Below are positions 1-7,132 of a stretch of 24,072 bases of DNA, in pieces. The notes under the pieces are model-generated. The model searched no databases. It was given only the letters and a program-made list of their open reading frames with translations, and was not told the DNA's origin. Both the position numbers and the translations under genes were made by a program. Location: NCBI GenBank assembly GCA_002361875.1, contig DERX01000047.1:31275-55346 (forward strand), given 5' to 3'. The DNA comes from Ruminococcaceae bacterium UBA3329. Its GTDB lineage: Bacteria > Bacillota > Clostridia > Oscillospirales > Acutalibacteraceae. Every line of letters begins with the position of its first letter. The first letter of the stretch is position 1.

Positions 1-32
1 GGACGCGGTTTCGATTACCGCCATCTCCACCA
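1..32 (+). ncRNA. ssrA: tmRNA, 3' end only
   Basis: The window opens inside the tRNA-like end of transfer-messenger RNA, the trans-translation RNA that rescues stalled ribosomes. Visible are the T-arm (5-bp stem GCGGT/ACCGC closing loop TTCGATT, positions 5-21), the acceptor strand CATCTCC and an encoded ACCA end at 29-32. CATCTCC is the usual partner of a GGGGATG-type tmRNA 5' end, which lies outside the window. A terminator follows directly. The 3' end of ssrA is a common integration target for mobile elements, which matters for the copies found just downstream. Confidence 0.85.
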
Positions 33-39
33 AGAAAGG

Positions 40-70
40 AAATGCGCCCTTTAGGGTGCGTTTTCTTTTT
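40..70 (+). terminator. Terminator of tmRNA
   Basis: An inverted repeat, ATGCGCCCT pairing with AGGGTGCG (some G-U pairs), is followed by TTTTCTTTTT. It lies 8 bases past the tmRNA CCA end. Confidence 0.75.
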
Positions 71-86
71 GCATAAATAATAGTTT

Positions 87-103
87 GCGGTAATCGAAAC
101 CGC
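87..103 (-). repeat. Exact inverted copy of the tmRNA T-arm
   Basis: GCGGTAATCGAAACCGC is the exact reverse complement of positions 5-21 of the tmRNA T-arm. The 17 bases match with no mismatch. It could pair with the tmRNA T-arm in a read-through transcript, or be the scar or end of a mobile element that targets ssrA. Confidence 0.75.
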
Positions 104-107
104 AATA

Positions 108-195
108 GTCCATGTACGGCGGTATGCCGCAGGCAGAGCCGTACGGACATAAAAATGCGAAGGTTTGCAAAGCAAACGTACGAAGCGTAGCTTCG
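108..195. other. Three consecutive hairpins (structured element)
   Basis: Three perfect or near-perfect hairpins follow one another. The first is 108-148: GTCC/GGAC, then GTACGGC/GCCGTAC around an inner TGCC-GCA-GGCA. The second is 163-177: GTTTGC-AAA-GCAAAC. The third is 181-195: CGAAGC-GTA-GCTTCG. The stretch lies between the inverted and the degenerate direct tmRNA T-arm copies. No convincing protein is encoded. It may be a small palindromic mobile element or a structured RNA tail; the sequence does not decide. Confidence 0.5.
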
Positions 196-214
196 GTTTC
201 CGCCATCTCCACCA
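194..214 (+). repeat. Degenerate second copy of the tmRNA 3' end
   Basis: CGGTTT plus CCGCCATCTCCACCA repeats tmRNA positions 6-11 and 18-32, with the six bases CGATTA of the T-loop missing. It ends in the same CCACCA and is directly followed by its own terminator. This fits a duplicated 3' end of the kind left by site-specific integration into ssrA. Confidence 0.65.
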
Positions 215-256
215 AAAATCGACAAGCGTTGAACGATGCTTGTCGATTTTTACTTT
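214..256 (+). terminator. Strong terminator after the second tmRNA-end copy
   Basis: A perfect 14-bp stem (AAAAATCGACAAGC with GCTTGTCGATTTTT) encloses a 10-base loop and is followed by ACTTTTT. It starts at the last base of the degenerate CCA end. Confidence 0.8.
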
Positions 257-346
257 TTCACTATTCACTTTTCACTCTTCACTTAATTTTACAAGTCGAT
301 TTTTGGAAGTAATAAGTAATAGTGAAAAATGAAGAAGTGAAAGTTG
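256..346. repeat. TTCACT-type imperfect repeats, partly inverted
   Basis: Positions 256-284 carry TTCACT/TTCACTT units, and 307-346 carry AGTGAAAAATGAAG/AAGTGAAAGT, roughly their reverse complement. It resembles low-complexity intergenic repeats common in Clostridia. No gene is seen here. Confidence 0.35.
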
Positions 347-379
347 TATATTTTTCATACAACAGCAACAGGCAGTTGC

Positions 380-407
380 TTTACATATTCTGATTTTTAT
401 GTATAAT
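380..407 (+). promoter_or_regulatory. Sigma-A-type promoter of the XRE-methyltransferase remnant
   Basis: TTTACA at 380-385 and TATAAT at 402-407 are separated by 16 bases. An AGGTGAT ribosome site follows just before the ATG at 424. Confidence 0.55.
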
Positions 408-423
408 TAAATCAGGTGATTAT

Positions 424-1072
424 ATGGAAGTCAAAGATATATTGCTTAATTTAAGAAAGAATAATAATCTCACGCAGGATAAAATGGCAAAGAAACTGTT
501 TGTTACAAGGCAGGCAGTATCCCGTTGGGAGAACGGCGAAACGGTGCCGAATGTTGACACGCTCAAGCTCATTTCAAATATTTTTGACGTTTCAATCAAC
601 GCTCTCATTACCGACAGCAAATTGCACGATATTCAGAATGACAAAATCAATTCAAGCCGTTTTTCGGGATTTGCCAAGCTTTATGAAAACAGCAGACCGA
701 CAATTCCTCAAAATGCTTGTGATATAATGTTGAATTACCTTGAATATAAGCCTTCACAGGTTGTGGATTTAGGCTGCGGAACAGGACTTTCAACATTGGC
801 GTGGAGCGGCAAATGCGAAAAAATAATCGGTATTGAGCCAAATGAAGAAATGCTGTCTGTCGCAAGGCAGAAAAGCGATGCAGTTTCGTTTATCAAGGCG
901 TATTCAGACAACACGACCTTGCCTGAAAGGCGGTTTGCAAACGATACTTAAAATTCAGCCAGATTTGATAGAAAACGATATTGAACTCTTTGAGAAGAAG
1001 ATAAAATCCGTCTACGGTAACAGTGAATTTGACATTGGCTTTTGCTACCGTATGCGCATAGGAGTAAAATAA
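424..1072 (+). pseudogene. XRE regulator-SAM methyltransferase, internally deleted
   Basis: The first frame (424-951) encodes an XRE helix-turn-helix (about residues 5-60, with the TRQAVSRWENGE recognition region). It is followed by the start of a class I SAM-dependent methyltransferase with motif VVDLGCGTGLST near residue 113. After the residues TTLPE (about residue 168) the reading frame is lost. From about position 929 the +1 frame reads GGLQTILKIQPDLIEN... and ends CYRMRIGVK before a stop at 1072. I recognise this as the family's usual C-terminus. Intact members carry roughly 80-100 residues between these two blocks, so the gene appears to have lost an internal segment out of frame. The N-terminal HTH may still be made as a truncated protein. 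An assembly error is possible. Confidence 0.75.
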
Positions 1073-1219
1073 TTTATATTTGGAACAGCAGTATATTAAA
1101 ATTTAATCCATACCAAAGCAAAAGGACAGATGATTTTTAGAACTGCGACTTTTACAGCTTTCATACGACTAATAAATGAAAGGGAAAACGAAACATCCCT
1201 TTCGGAAAGGAGTAAGTCA

Positions 1220-2245
1220 ATGGATAACGGTGCAAGTATGAAAAAGAGAACAGCTTTTACGGCACTATTCAGAATAATGGGAATTATCGTGTTAATTCTC
1301 GGTATACGAATGATTGGCGAGGGCATATACAACTACATAGACGAGCATCACCAAGCGGATTGGATTTCAACAACCGCTTATGTTGTTGATATTTCAAGCG
1401 AATATTCGGGAAGCACGCATGACCAAAGCGTCCATTACAATATTACTTATCAATATGAGGTGAACGGAGCAAAATACTCCGACACGCTTTACAACAGAGG
1501 CAAGCCGATGGGTATCGGCGATACTGTCAAAATAAAATATGACCCGAATGTACCGGAAAAATCAACGGATATACTGAAGCCCAGCGTTTATAATTTGGTA
1601 ATCTTCCTTATTTTCGGAGCAATCTTAACAACAGTAGGATTTTTCCTTTCGGGCGCTTGGGCGCTTATTCATAAAATACGAAGAAGAGGTGAACCGGAGG
1701 AGGAAGAATATCTGCCGCCCGAAGAGTATGCAGAACCGGAAGAGAGTAACAGTAAACCCCAACGCCCTGTCATAACAATAGCTTCAAGAGTTATTTTTAT
1801 TGCAGTAGTTTTATGCGGTATATTCCTGTCGATAAAGCTGTTTCCGGGCATTCACTCCATAGGAACAGATAAGTTTATTGAAATTGCCGAAAAGTCGGGT
1901 TATACAGTTAATGATACAACGGCGAGTTTAAGCCAAGACTGGAAAGTGGGCTCTATGCTTAAAGAGGCGTACTCATTTAACGACGGCAATGTCAGAATGG
2001 ACTTTGCTGTTATGGACACGGCAAACAGTGCCGCTGTACTTTTTAACGGTATGACGCTTCCCGTGACGGACGGTGATGTTAAAGATTCCGACGGAACGGT
2101 TCACGAGTTTTATTCTGTAGAAAGCGAAATGTTTTACGCGGCAAAAATCCGTATAAGCGATACCGTTCTTTATGTCTTGGCAAAGGCGGAGTGTAAGCCA
2201 AAAGCCGAGAAATTGTTAAAAGAACTTGGATATTGGAAAGAGTAA
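1220..2245 (+). CDS. DUF3592-type membrane protein
   Basis: This 341-residue protein has three predicted membrane helices (about 15-37, 124-149, 184-207). The start at 1220 is chosen because GAAAGGAG sits 7 bases upstream; the longer frame from 1130 has no such site. Residues 50-118 (ISTTAYVVDISSEY... GDTVKIKYDPNVPEKS) match the DUF3592 pattern, an extracytoplasmic beta domain between two helices with the typical 'V.VKYDP..P' ending. A charged, Glu/Pro-rich linker (155-182) precedes the third helix and a C-terminal domain (215-341) of unknown function. No catalytic motif is visible. It lies alone between a decayed gene and a lipoprotein gene. Function unknown. Confidence 0.75.
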   Translation: MDNGASMKKRTAFTALFRIMGIIVLILGIRMIGEGIYNYIDEHHQADWISTTAYVVDISSEYSGSTHDQSVHYNITYQYEVNGAKYSDTLYNRGKPMGIGDTVKIKYDPNVPEKSTDILKPSVYNLVIFLIFGAILTTVGFFLSGAWALIHKIRRRGEPEEEEYLPPEEYAEPEESNSKPQRPVITIASRVIFIAVVLCGIFLSIKLFPGIHSIGTDKFIEIAEKSGYTVNDTTASLSQDWKVGSMLKEAYSFNDGNVRMDFAVMDTANSAAVLFNGMTLPVTDGDVKDSDGTVHEFYSVESEMFYAAKIRISDTVLYVLAKAECKPKAEKLLKELGYWKE

Positions 2246-2292
2246 TATATTCAAACGGCTAATTACAGCGTAGACCCTAAAGGACAGAAAAA

Positions 2293-2315
2293 AGGCGGTA
2301 CTTTTTGTGCCGCCT
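2293..2315. terminator. Hairpin, possible terminator
   Basis: AGGCGGTAC pairs with GTGCCGCCT around a TTTTT loop. The T-tract lies on the minus-strand side (reverse complement of GAAAAAA at 2288-2294), whereas the gene it follows is on +. Upstream of the next gene (2246-2540) I see nothing else beyond an AT-rich TATAAT-like stretch near 2440. Confidence 0.35.
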
Positions 2316-2540
2316 AAAATACTGCTTATTATATTGGTTTACGCATGAGAGAGCGTTCGATTCGCATCCGTGAGATCGACTGTTCGCTTCATTCAAGTAT
2401 TTCGGACAGATAAAAGAGTGAAAAAGTTAAAATTATATTATATAATAAAAAAGACTTTTCAAAGAGAGAATTTATTGGTAAAATATTTTCAGCAGAGTGA
2501 AGAAAATGAAAGAAAGTGAATTACACGAAGGAGCTTATCT

Positions 2541-3638
2541 ATGAAAAGAAAATGTATACTGTGCTCAATTTTATTGCTTATCTCAACCTTGATTTTTGTC
2601 AGCTGCGGTAAAGCCGGTGCAGGGGCGGGCAAAAATAATATATCTGTTCCAAACAGCAATACAGAATCGAAGGCTCCTGAAAATTCACTGTCTTTCAAGG
2701 TTACACAGTTGGCAGACGGGCTGTCAGCAGTAAAATATGAGGGCGACTGCGGATTTAACGAATTTCTGTCAAACGGGGGTGCAGCTTCAGACGCAGAAGT
2801 TATTACCTATCTGACGGAAAAGGTTCTTTCGGACGCGGACGGACTTTCTTTCGGCAAAACAAACTTCGGGTGCAGTACAATTTCAGTAAAAGACGAAAAC
2901 GAAAATGCAATTTTCGGCAGAAATTTTGACTGGGAGCCATGCAACGCTATGATTGTGCATAATGTACCCCAAAACGGATACTCCTCAATATCTACCGTCA
3001 ACACTGATTTTATCAGTATAAGCGGAAAGCCGTTTTCCTCGCTGTCTGACAGCGAGCAGGCGGTTATCTGCCTTTATGCACCCTTAGACGGTATGAACGA
3101 AAAAGGTCTTGCTGTTTCCGTCAATATGCTTTGGGATAAAGACTTAATTTCGCAGAATACCGATAAGCCTAACCTTACAGCCACAACGGCCATTCGCCTA
3201 CTGCTCGATAAAGCGGCGACGGTTGACGAAGCCGTTTCATTGCTTGGGCAGTACGATATGCATTCGTCTATGGGGTATATGCTCCATTTTGCTGTTGCCG
3301 ACCGTTACGGAAACAGTGTTGCAGTTGAATATGTGAACGATGAAATGATTGTTACCGAAACACCCGTTGTTACAAATTCCTATTTTGCAGAGGGCGAAAA
3401 GCAGGGATTAGGCACAAAGCAGTCCGAGGAACGGTATAATATTTTAATGAAAGCACTGACTGAAAAGAAAACTATGAATATGGAAGATGTGCGTAACGCA
3501 CTGAGCAGTGTCGGCAGGAGAAATTTTGACGATTATAAATCTACCGAATGGAGTGCCGTTTTTAATCAGACTACAGGTGAGGTACATTATTATCACAGAG
3601 AAAATTACAGTGAAAAATTCACATTTAATATTAAATAA
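2541..3638 (+). CDS. Lipoprotein linear-amide C-N hydrolase (Ntn fold)
   Basis: This 365-residue protein has a lipoprotein signal peptide (hydrophobic 6-20, lipobox FVSC, Cys22) and belongs to the choloylglycine hydrolase/penicillin acylase-like superfamily of N-terminal nucleophile amidases. Family signatures are CSTIS (Cys111 nucleophile), FGRNFDW (Arg127, Asp130), GMNEKGLAVSVNM (Asn186), VTNSYF (Asn279) and EERYN (Arg298). Members hydrolyse amide bonds of bile salts, penicillin V, N-acyl homoserine lactones or N-acyl amino acids; the substrate here is not predictable. The catalytic Cys must become N-terminal, so residues 23-110 should be removed by processing. That would place the lipid anchor on the propeptide. 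The start is supported by GAAGGAG 7 bases upstream. An alpha/beta hydrolase follows 50 bases downstream on the same strand. Confidence 0.8.
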   Translation: MKRKCILCSILLLISTLIFVSCGKAGAGAGKNNISVPNSNTESKAPENSLSFKVTQLADGLSAVKYEGDCGFNEFLSNGGAASDAEVITYLTEKVLSDADGLSFGKTNFGCSTISVKDENENAIFGRNFDWEPCNAMIVHNVPQNGYSSISTVNTDFISISGKPFSSLSDSEQAVICLYAPLDGMNEKGLAVSVNMLWDKDLISQNTDKPNLTATTAIRLLLDKAATVDEAVSLLGQYDMHSSMGYMLHFAVADRYGNSVAVEYVNDEMIVTETPVVTNSYFAEGEKQGLGTKQSEERYNILMKALTEKKTMNMEDVRNALSSVGRRNFDDYKSTEWSAVFNQTTGEVHYYHRENYSEKFTFNIK

Positions 3639-3688
3639 ACCTGTAAAAAAACATTATGAAAACAGTATAATCTTTTGAGGTGTGCAAA

Positions 3689-4381
3689 GTGGATATTTCA
3701 TTATATTATCAGGAAAAGGGCGAGGGAATGCCGTTTGTTTTTCTGCACGGCAACGGCGACAGCGGAGATTATTTTGAAAATCAAACTGAATATTTTTCCC
3801 GTGTCTTTAAGACGATTTGCATTGATACAAGAGGGCACGGCAGATCACCGAGAGGGACAGCTCCATTTACAATGGAGCAGTTTGCAGATGACCTTAACAT
3901 CTTTTTAGAAAGCAAAGGGGTATCGGACATTATTCTTTTGGGATTTTCCGACGGAGCAAATATTGCAATGAAATTCGCATTAAAATACCAAGGCAAATTA
4001 AAGGCGCTTATTTTAAACGGCGGAAACCTTAATACCAAGGGCGTAAAAGCGAAAATTCAAATTCCAATTGAAATCGGCTACCGAACAGCAAGGCTTTTTG
4101 CGAAAAAAAGTCCCGATGCCAAAAAGAATACGGAAATATTGGGACTTATGGTTAACGAGCCGAACATAGACCCCGAAAGCCTTAAATCAATAACCGTGCC
4201 GACACTCGTTATTGCAGGCACAAACGATATGATTAAAGAAAAGCACACAAGGCAAATTGCGGAAAACATACCTGATTCCGAACTGTCAATTTTAAAGGGA
4301 GACCATTTTATTGCGAGCAAACAAGCCGATTTATTCAACAAAGAGGTTGAGCGGTTTTTAGAGAAAAACGGTATAAGTTAA
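3689..4381 (+). CDS. Alpha/beta hydrolase
   Basis: This 230-residue cytoplasmic alpha/beta-hydrolase-fold protein has no signal peptide. It carries the oxyanion strand FLHGNGDSG, the IDTRGHGRS motif, the nucleophile elbow GFSDG (Ser87), a candidate acid in GTNDMI (Asp180) and the catalytic His in GDHF (His206). The triad is complete and the length is normal for a small esterase/lactonase-type enzyme. I chose the GTG at 3689 because GAGG lies 8 bases upstream; an upstream GTG at 3680 overlaps that site. It may share a transcript with the Ntn-hydrolase lipoprotein, so the two could act on one substrate class, but this is inference. A strong terminator follows. Confidence 0.8.
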   Translation: MDISLYYQEKGEGMPFVFLHGNGDSGDYFENQTEYFSRVFKTICIDTRGHGRSPRGTAPFTMEQFADDLNIFLESKGVSDIILLGFSDGANIAMKFALKYQGKLKALILNGGNLNTKGVKAKIQIPIEIGYRTARLFAKKSPDAKKNTEILGLMVNEPNIDPESLKSITVPTLVIAGTNDMIKEKHTRQIAENIPDSELSILKGDHFIASKQADLFNKEVERFLEKNGIS

Positions 4382-4392
4382 AAACAGCGAGC

Positions 4393-4450
4393 AATTGCAA
4401 TGTTGATTGTTTTTGAATTTGATTTGTAACAGTCAATATTGCAATTTTTT
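4393..4450 (+). terminator. Long-stem terminator
   Basis: A 19-bp stem (4393-4411 with 4428-4446, two G-U pairs) is followed by a run of six T beginning in the stem. It ends the alpha/beta hydrolase unit. Confidence 0.8.
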
Positions 4451-4536
4451 GTTTGAAAACTCGAAATGCAACTGAAAGTTGATAGAATTAAAGAACTTTT
4501 CTGCGTATACTTAAAGCAAGAAAAGGAGGAAATCTA

Positions 4537-5457
4537 ATGAATTTCGGAGAAAACTTAAAAAAATTAAGAAAAGCAAAAAAGCTGTCACAGGAAGACCTGG
4601 CAGAGAAAATGCGGGTTTCACGGCAAAGCGTCAGCAAGTGGGAAACGGGTGCGGCATACCCTGAAATGAACAACATTTTAGAGCTTTGCAAAATCCTGCA
4701 CTGCCGAATTAACGATTTGGTAAACGACAGCATTATTGACATTGACCTGTTAGATGAAGAAATTAAAATGAATGCGGTTAAATTTAAAATGGAACAGCAA
4801 AAGAAGATGAAGGGCTTGAGCAGGGCAATAGCCGTTATGGCGAAAATCGGGCGGATTTGCTGTATTGTTTCAATTCCGGTGCTGGCGGTTTCAATGGTTA
4901 TAATCGGAATTTTTGCTGCTAAAACAGACATTCGGGACAATCAAATTATTTTTAACGGCAATGAAGTAATTTCAATAGCATATGAGGGCGATAAAATTTC
5001 TGTTAAAGCGGCGGATTCTGTGATTACCGAAACGGTGGAAAACAGCGAGCTTGCCGAATTTAAAGAGCTTTTGCAGAACAATTCCAAGGCTGCGTTAATC
5101 GGTTATATTGAAACCGGCTTTGTATTTTTGATAATTTGTTTAGTGTTAACCGTTATAATGTTTAAAGCGTTGGAGGACTTATTTGAAAATATATACGGGG
5201 GAGATACGCCGTTTACTCTCGAAAATGTGGGCTATATCAAGAAAATCGCTTATTTGCTGATAGCCGTTACTGTTTTGCCGGGCGGCGTTGGATTTATTTT
5301 TGAGGAAATACTGCAAACAGATTTAAATCTCGGCGGATTCGGACTTTTCAGCTTGGTTGAAATTCTGTTTCTGTTCAGCATAGCCTACATTTTCCAATAC
5401 GGCTATGAAATACAGCTTGACTCGAAAGGCAAAATGTACGGTGATGAAAATGAATAA
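4537..5457 (+). CDS. XRE-family membrane regulator (DUF2975-like)
   Basis: This 306-residue protein has an N-terminal XRE helix-turn-helix (about 4-60, motif VSRQSVSKWETG) and a charged helix (70-95). Four membrane segments follow (about 106-128, 186-210, 236-257, 268-288). The C-terminal part, with GDTPFTLENVGYIKKIAYLL and FQYGYEIQLDSKG, resembles the DUF2975 membrane family. The extracytoplasmic segment 129-185 could sense a signal. Proteins of this type are thought to be membrane-anchored transcription regulators; the target here is unknown. The start is supported by AAGGAGG 7 bases upstream. The stop overlaps the start of the next small gene, so the two are probably translated together. 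Confidence 0.75.
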   Translation: MNFGENLKKLRKAKKLSQEDLAEKMRVSRQSVSKWETGAAYPEMNNILELCKILHCRINDLVNDSIIDIDLLDEEIKMNAVKFKMEQQKKMKGLSRAIAVMAKIGRICCIVSIPVLAVSMVIIGIFAAKTDIRDNQIIFNGNEVISIAYEGDKISVKAADSVITETVENSELAEFKELLQNNSKAALIGYIETGFVFLIICLVLTVIMFKALEDLFENIYGGDTPFTLENVGYIKKIAYLLIAVTVLPGGVGFIFEEILQTDLNLGGFGLFSLVEILFLFSIAYIFQYGYEIQLDSKGKMYGDENE

Positions 5458-5704
5458 CAAAGGCTTTATTAACGAGCTGTCAAAACAGCTCTTACTGACA
5501 GAAGAAAAATGTATAGTAATAAATGAAATTTTAGAGGATAATTTTTTCATCAGCAAAAAAAGCAAGCCTAAAATTATTGACGAGCTGATGAACCGATTGG
5601 ACATAAACCGTGACAGTGCGGAAAATATTTATGATGTATCTGTCCGGGTTTTTAACGGTGAATTAAAAAATAAGCTTCGCCACCCTTTTGGAAATAAAGA
5701 TTAG
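5444..5704 (+). CDS. Small protein coupled to the XRE membrane regulator
   Basis: This 86-residue soluble protein has no recognised family. The ATG at 5444 overlaps the preceding gene by 14 bases, which suggests translational coupling; a second ATG at 5450 is possible. It is charged and predicted helical (LLLTEEKCIVINEILED, KKSKPKIIDELMNRLDINRDSAENI). The pattern looks like two helical segments with an alternating acidic/basic surface, as in small regulators or partner proteins. Its conserved-looking position behind the membrane HTH protein suggests that it works with that regulator. Function unknown. Confidence 0.6.
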   Translation: MKMNNKGFINELSKQLLLTEEKCIVINEILEDNFFISKKSKPKIIDELMNRLDINRDSAENIYDVSVRVFNGELKNKLRHPFGNKD

Positions 5705-5738
5705 ACAGTACGCAGAAAAAATCAAATAATTACAATAC

Positions 5739-5773
5739 AAAATGCCGACAGCTTACTGAACTGCCGGCATTTT
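5739..5773. terminator. Bidirectional terminator between convergent genes
   Basis: AAAATGCCG (5739-5747) pairs with CGGCATTTT, with inner CAG/CTG pairs, and has A- and T-runs on both sides. It serves the + gene ending at 5704. The stop codon of the - strand transporter remnant lies in its loop. Confidence 0.75.
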
Positions 5774-6133
5774 TGCTTCTGTTTTCGAAACAGCAGGCTC
5801 GCCGTTTTCGTTATCCGACTCTTTAAGTTGAACACGCTTTTTCAGTTCTTCAATAATATGTCGGTGCTTATCTTCCGTTAAATCGTAAAAATGATACGGA
5901 ATAATGCCCACTATGTTGGAAACTGCGCCGACAAAAAGACAGGTTGCGTTAAATCCAAGCTGTCCGCCGGCAGAACCCGCCATACACGAGCCGATTGAAC
6001 CTAACACGAATTTTGAAAATTCTTTGTAGGAAACATATTCTCCCTCTTTAGGCTAATTCCAATATTTACCTACATTGGTTATCATTGTTTTTGCCTTTTG
6101 AAGACCCTCCGCAGCGCCTTGTTTAATATTCAT
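5753..6133 (-). pseudogene. GPH-type sugar:cation symporter remnant
   Basis: Reading from the ATG at 6133, the frame gives an N-terminus ending VGKYWN, an in-frame TAG (6055-6053), then PKEGEYVSYKEFSKFVLGSI... and on to the stop at 5753. The block 'KYWN.PKEGEYVSYKEF' is the typical start of Clostridial glycoside-pentoside-hexuronide (MFS) transporters. IIPYHFYDLTEDKHRHIIEEL is the typical C-terminus. Intact members have about 450-500 residues and 12 helices; here only about one helix separates the two ends. The gene has therefore suffered both a nonsense codon and an in-frame deletion of most of the transporter. No transport function is expected. Confidence 0.75.
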
Positions 6134-6221
6134 ATAATTTCCCCATTAAATTGGTGTGACAAAATCATTTGGTACAGCAAATATATTATATATATTACAT
6201 AAAATTTAATGTGAAATATGT

Positions 6222-6263
6222 AAAAAAATCCCAACACGGTGTATTTGCCGGTTGGGATTTTTT
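6222..6263 (-). terminator. Terminator of the DUF134-NifX gene
   Basis: AAAAAATCCCAAC and GTTGGGATTTTTT form a 13-bp stem, with further CGG/CCG pairing inside. On the - strand it ends in a T-run, 40 bases past the stop at 6303. Confidence 0.8.
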
Positions 6264-6302
6264 AATTATATATTTCTTTAAAACGGATCGGATTTGAATT
6301 TG

Positions 6303-7082
6303 TCAGTGGTTTCCGCAAGTGCCGTTTCCACAGCCGTGTTCGCCGCAGGTGTGAGCATTGTTCCCGTGTTCATGATCGTGGTGAGTGCAATGAACATCCG
6401 GGTTAAACGAAAGACGGTTCTCAATAAATGCATTTACAGCGTCGTCTGCGTTTCCGCTTACTCCGCCGAAAAGCTTGATTCCGTTTTCGGCAAGGGCAGT
6501 TTTTGCACCGCCGCCTATTCCGCCGCAAATGAGTACATCAGCCTTTACGGCAGAAAGAATGCCTGCAAGTGCGCCGTGACCCGAACCGTTTGTATCTATA
6601 ATTTGAGTATTTATAATTTTTCCGTCCTCAATATCGTACAGCTTAAACTGCTCCGTGTGGCCGAAGTGCTGAAAGATTTTTCCGTTTTCATAAGTTACTG
6701 CTATTCTCATAATATTTTCTCCTTTTTCTGTATTGTATTTTTCTTTAATTTGCTGTTTGATACAATTATTTTTGTAGCAATAATCCGCATTGCCGCTGCA
6801 AAGGTGAAAGTCGCCGCCCGAAATTTGCAGGACTCTGCCAAGCACCAGTGCTGTTGCCGTCTTTTTCCTTGCGGTTTCGTATATTTTTTGCGCAGTCGTT
6901 CTGCCAACGCCGAGCTGTGCTCCGCACTCTTCCTGACTTAAATTTTCCATATCAATAAGCCGTAATGCTTCAAACTCGTCAACGGTCAGAACAATCGGCT
7001 CGCCGTTTACTTCTCCTTTCGGAGAAAATTCGACAGTCTCCGGAAAAGAACACACACGGCGGCATTTTGTAGGTCTTGGCAT
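6303..7082 (-). CDS. DUF134 HTH-NifX/NafY-like metal-cofactor fusion protein
   Basis: This 259-residue two-domain protein starts with DUF134 (residues 1-105: MPRPTKCRRV, VDEFEALRLID, and an HTH LSQEECGAQLGVGRTTAQKI, followed by Cys95, Cys102 and Cys107). From residue 125 it has a dinitrogenase iron-molybdenum cofactor-binding-like domain (MRIAVTYENGKIFQHFGH, ICGGIGGGAKTALAENGI). The last 25 residues are a His/Cys-rich tail that should bind metal. This fusion is a known Clostridial/archaeal architecture whose role is unestablished; it is probably a metal- or FeS-responsive regulator. No nif genes are nearby. The start has GAGGTGA 6 bases upstream. The promoter is near-perfect, with an inverted repeat over its -35. 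An internal ribosome site precedes Met125. Confidence 0.85.
   Translation of the reverse strand: MPRPTKCRRVCSFPETVEFSPKGEVNGEPIVLTVDEFEALRLIDMENLSQEECGAQLGVGRTTAQKIYETARKKTATALVLGRVLQISGGDFHLCSGNADYCYKNNCIKQQIKEKYNTEKGENIMRIAVTYENGKIFQHFGHTEQFKLYDIEDGKIINTQIIDTNGSGHGALAGILSAVKADVLICGGIGGGAKTALAENGIKLFGGVSGNADDAVNAFIENRLSFNPDVHCTHHDHEHGNNAHTCGEHGCGNGTCGNH
6708..6725 (-). promoter_or_regulatory. Internal ribosome site and in-frame ATG inside the DUF134-NifX gene
   Basis: On the - strand, AAAGGAG (6725-6719) lies 8 bases before an in-frame ATG at 6710, which is Met125 and starts exactly at the NifX-like domain (MRIAVTYENG). The intervening residues (EKYNTEKGENI) form a linker. The full protein and a free NifX-like domain of 135 residues could both be made. 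Confidence 0.6.
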
Positions 7083-7103
7083 CTTGTCACCTCTTTAAGT
7101 GTT

Positions 7104-7132
7104 ATTATAATGCAGTTTTCGGCATATGTCAA
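7104..7132 (-). promoter_or_regulatory. Consensus promoter of the DUF134-NifX gene
   Basis: On the - strand it reads TTGACA (7132-7127), a 17-base spacer, then TATAAT (7109-7104), matching the sigma-A consensus exactly. The ATG is 22 bases beyond the -10. Confidence 0.85.

Noticed and set aside
112..312. 66-residue + strand frame after the tmRNA
   Set aside because: It runs through three hairpins, the tmRNA-end copy and a terminator; it has no ribosome site and an unprotein-like composition.
1130..1219. Longer N-terminus for the DUF3592 protein
   Set aside because: No ribosome site at 1130; GAAAGGAG places the start at 1220.
2341..2400. GTTCGATTC-containing stretch that hints at a tRNA T-arm
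   Set aside because: No acceptor, D- or anticodon stem could be formed around it.
6294..6941. 215-residue + strand frame
   Set aside because: It is antisense to the well-supported DUF134-NifX gene and has no ribosome site or family features.
6303..7082. Nitrogen-fixation gene
   Set aside because: The NifX-like domain occurs in many non-fixing Clostridia; no nif gene is in the window.
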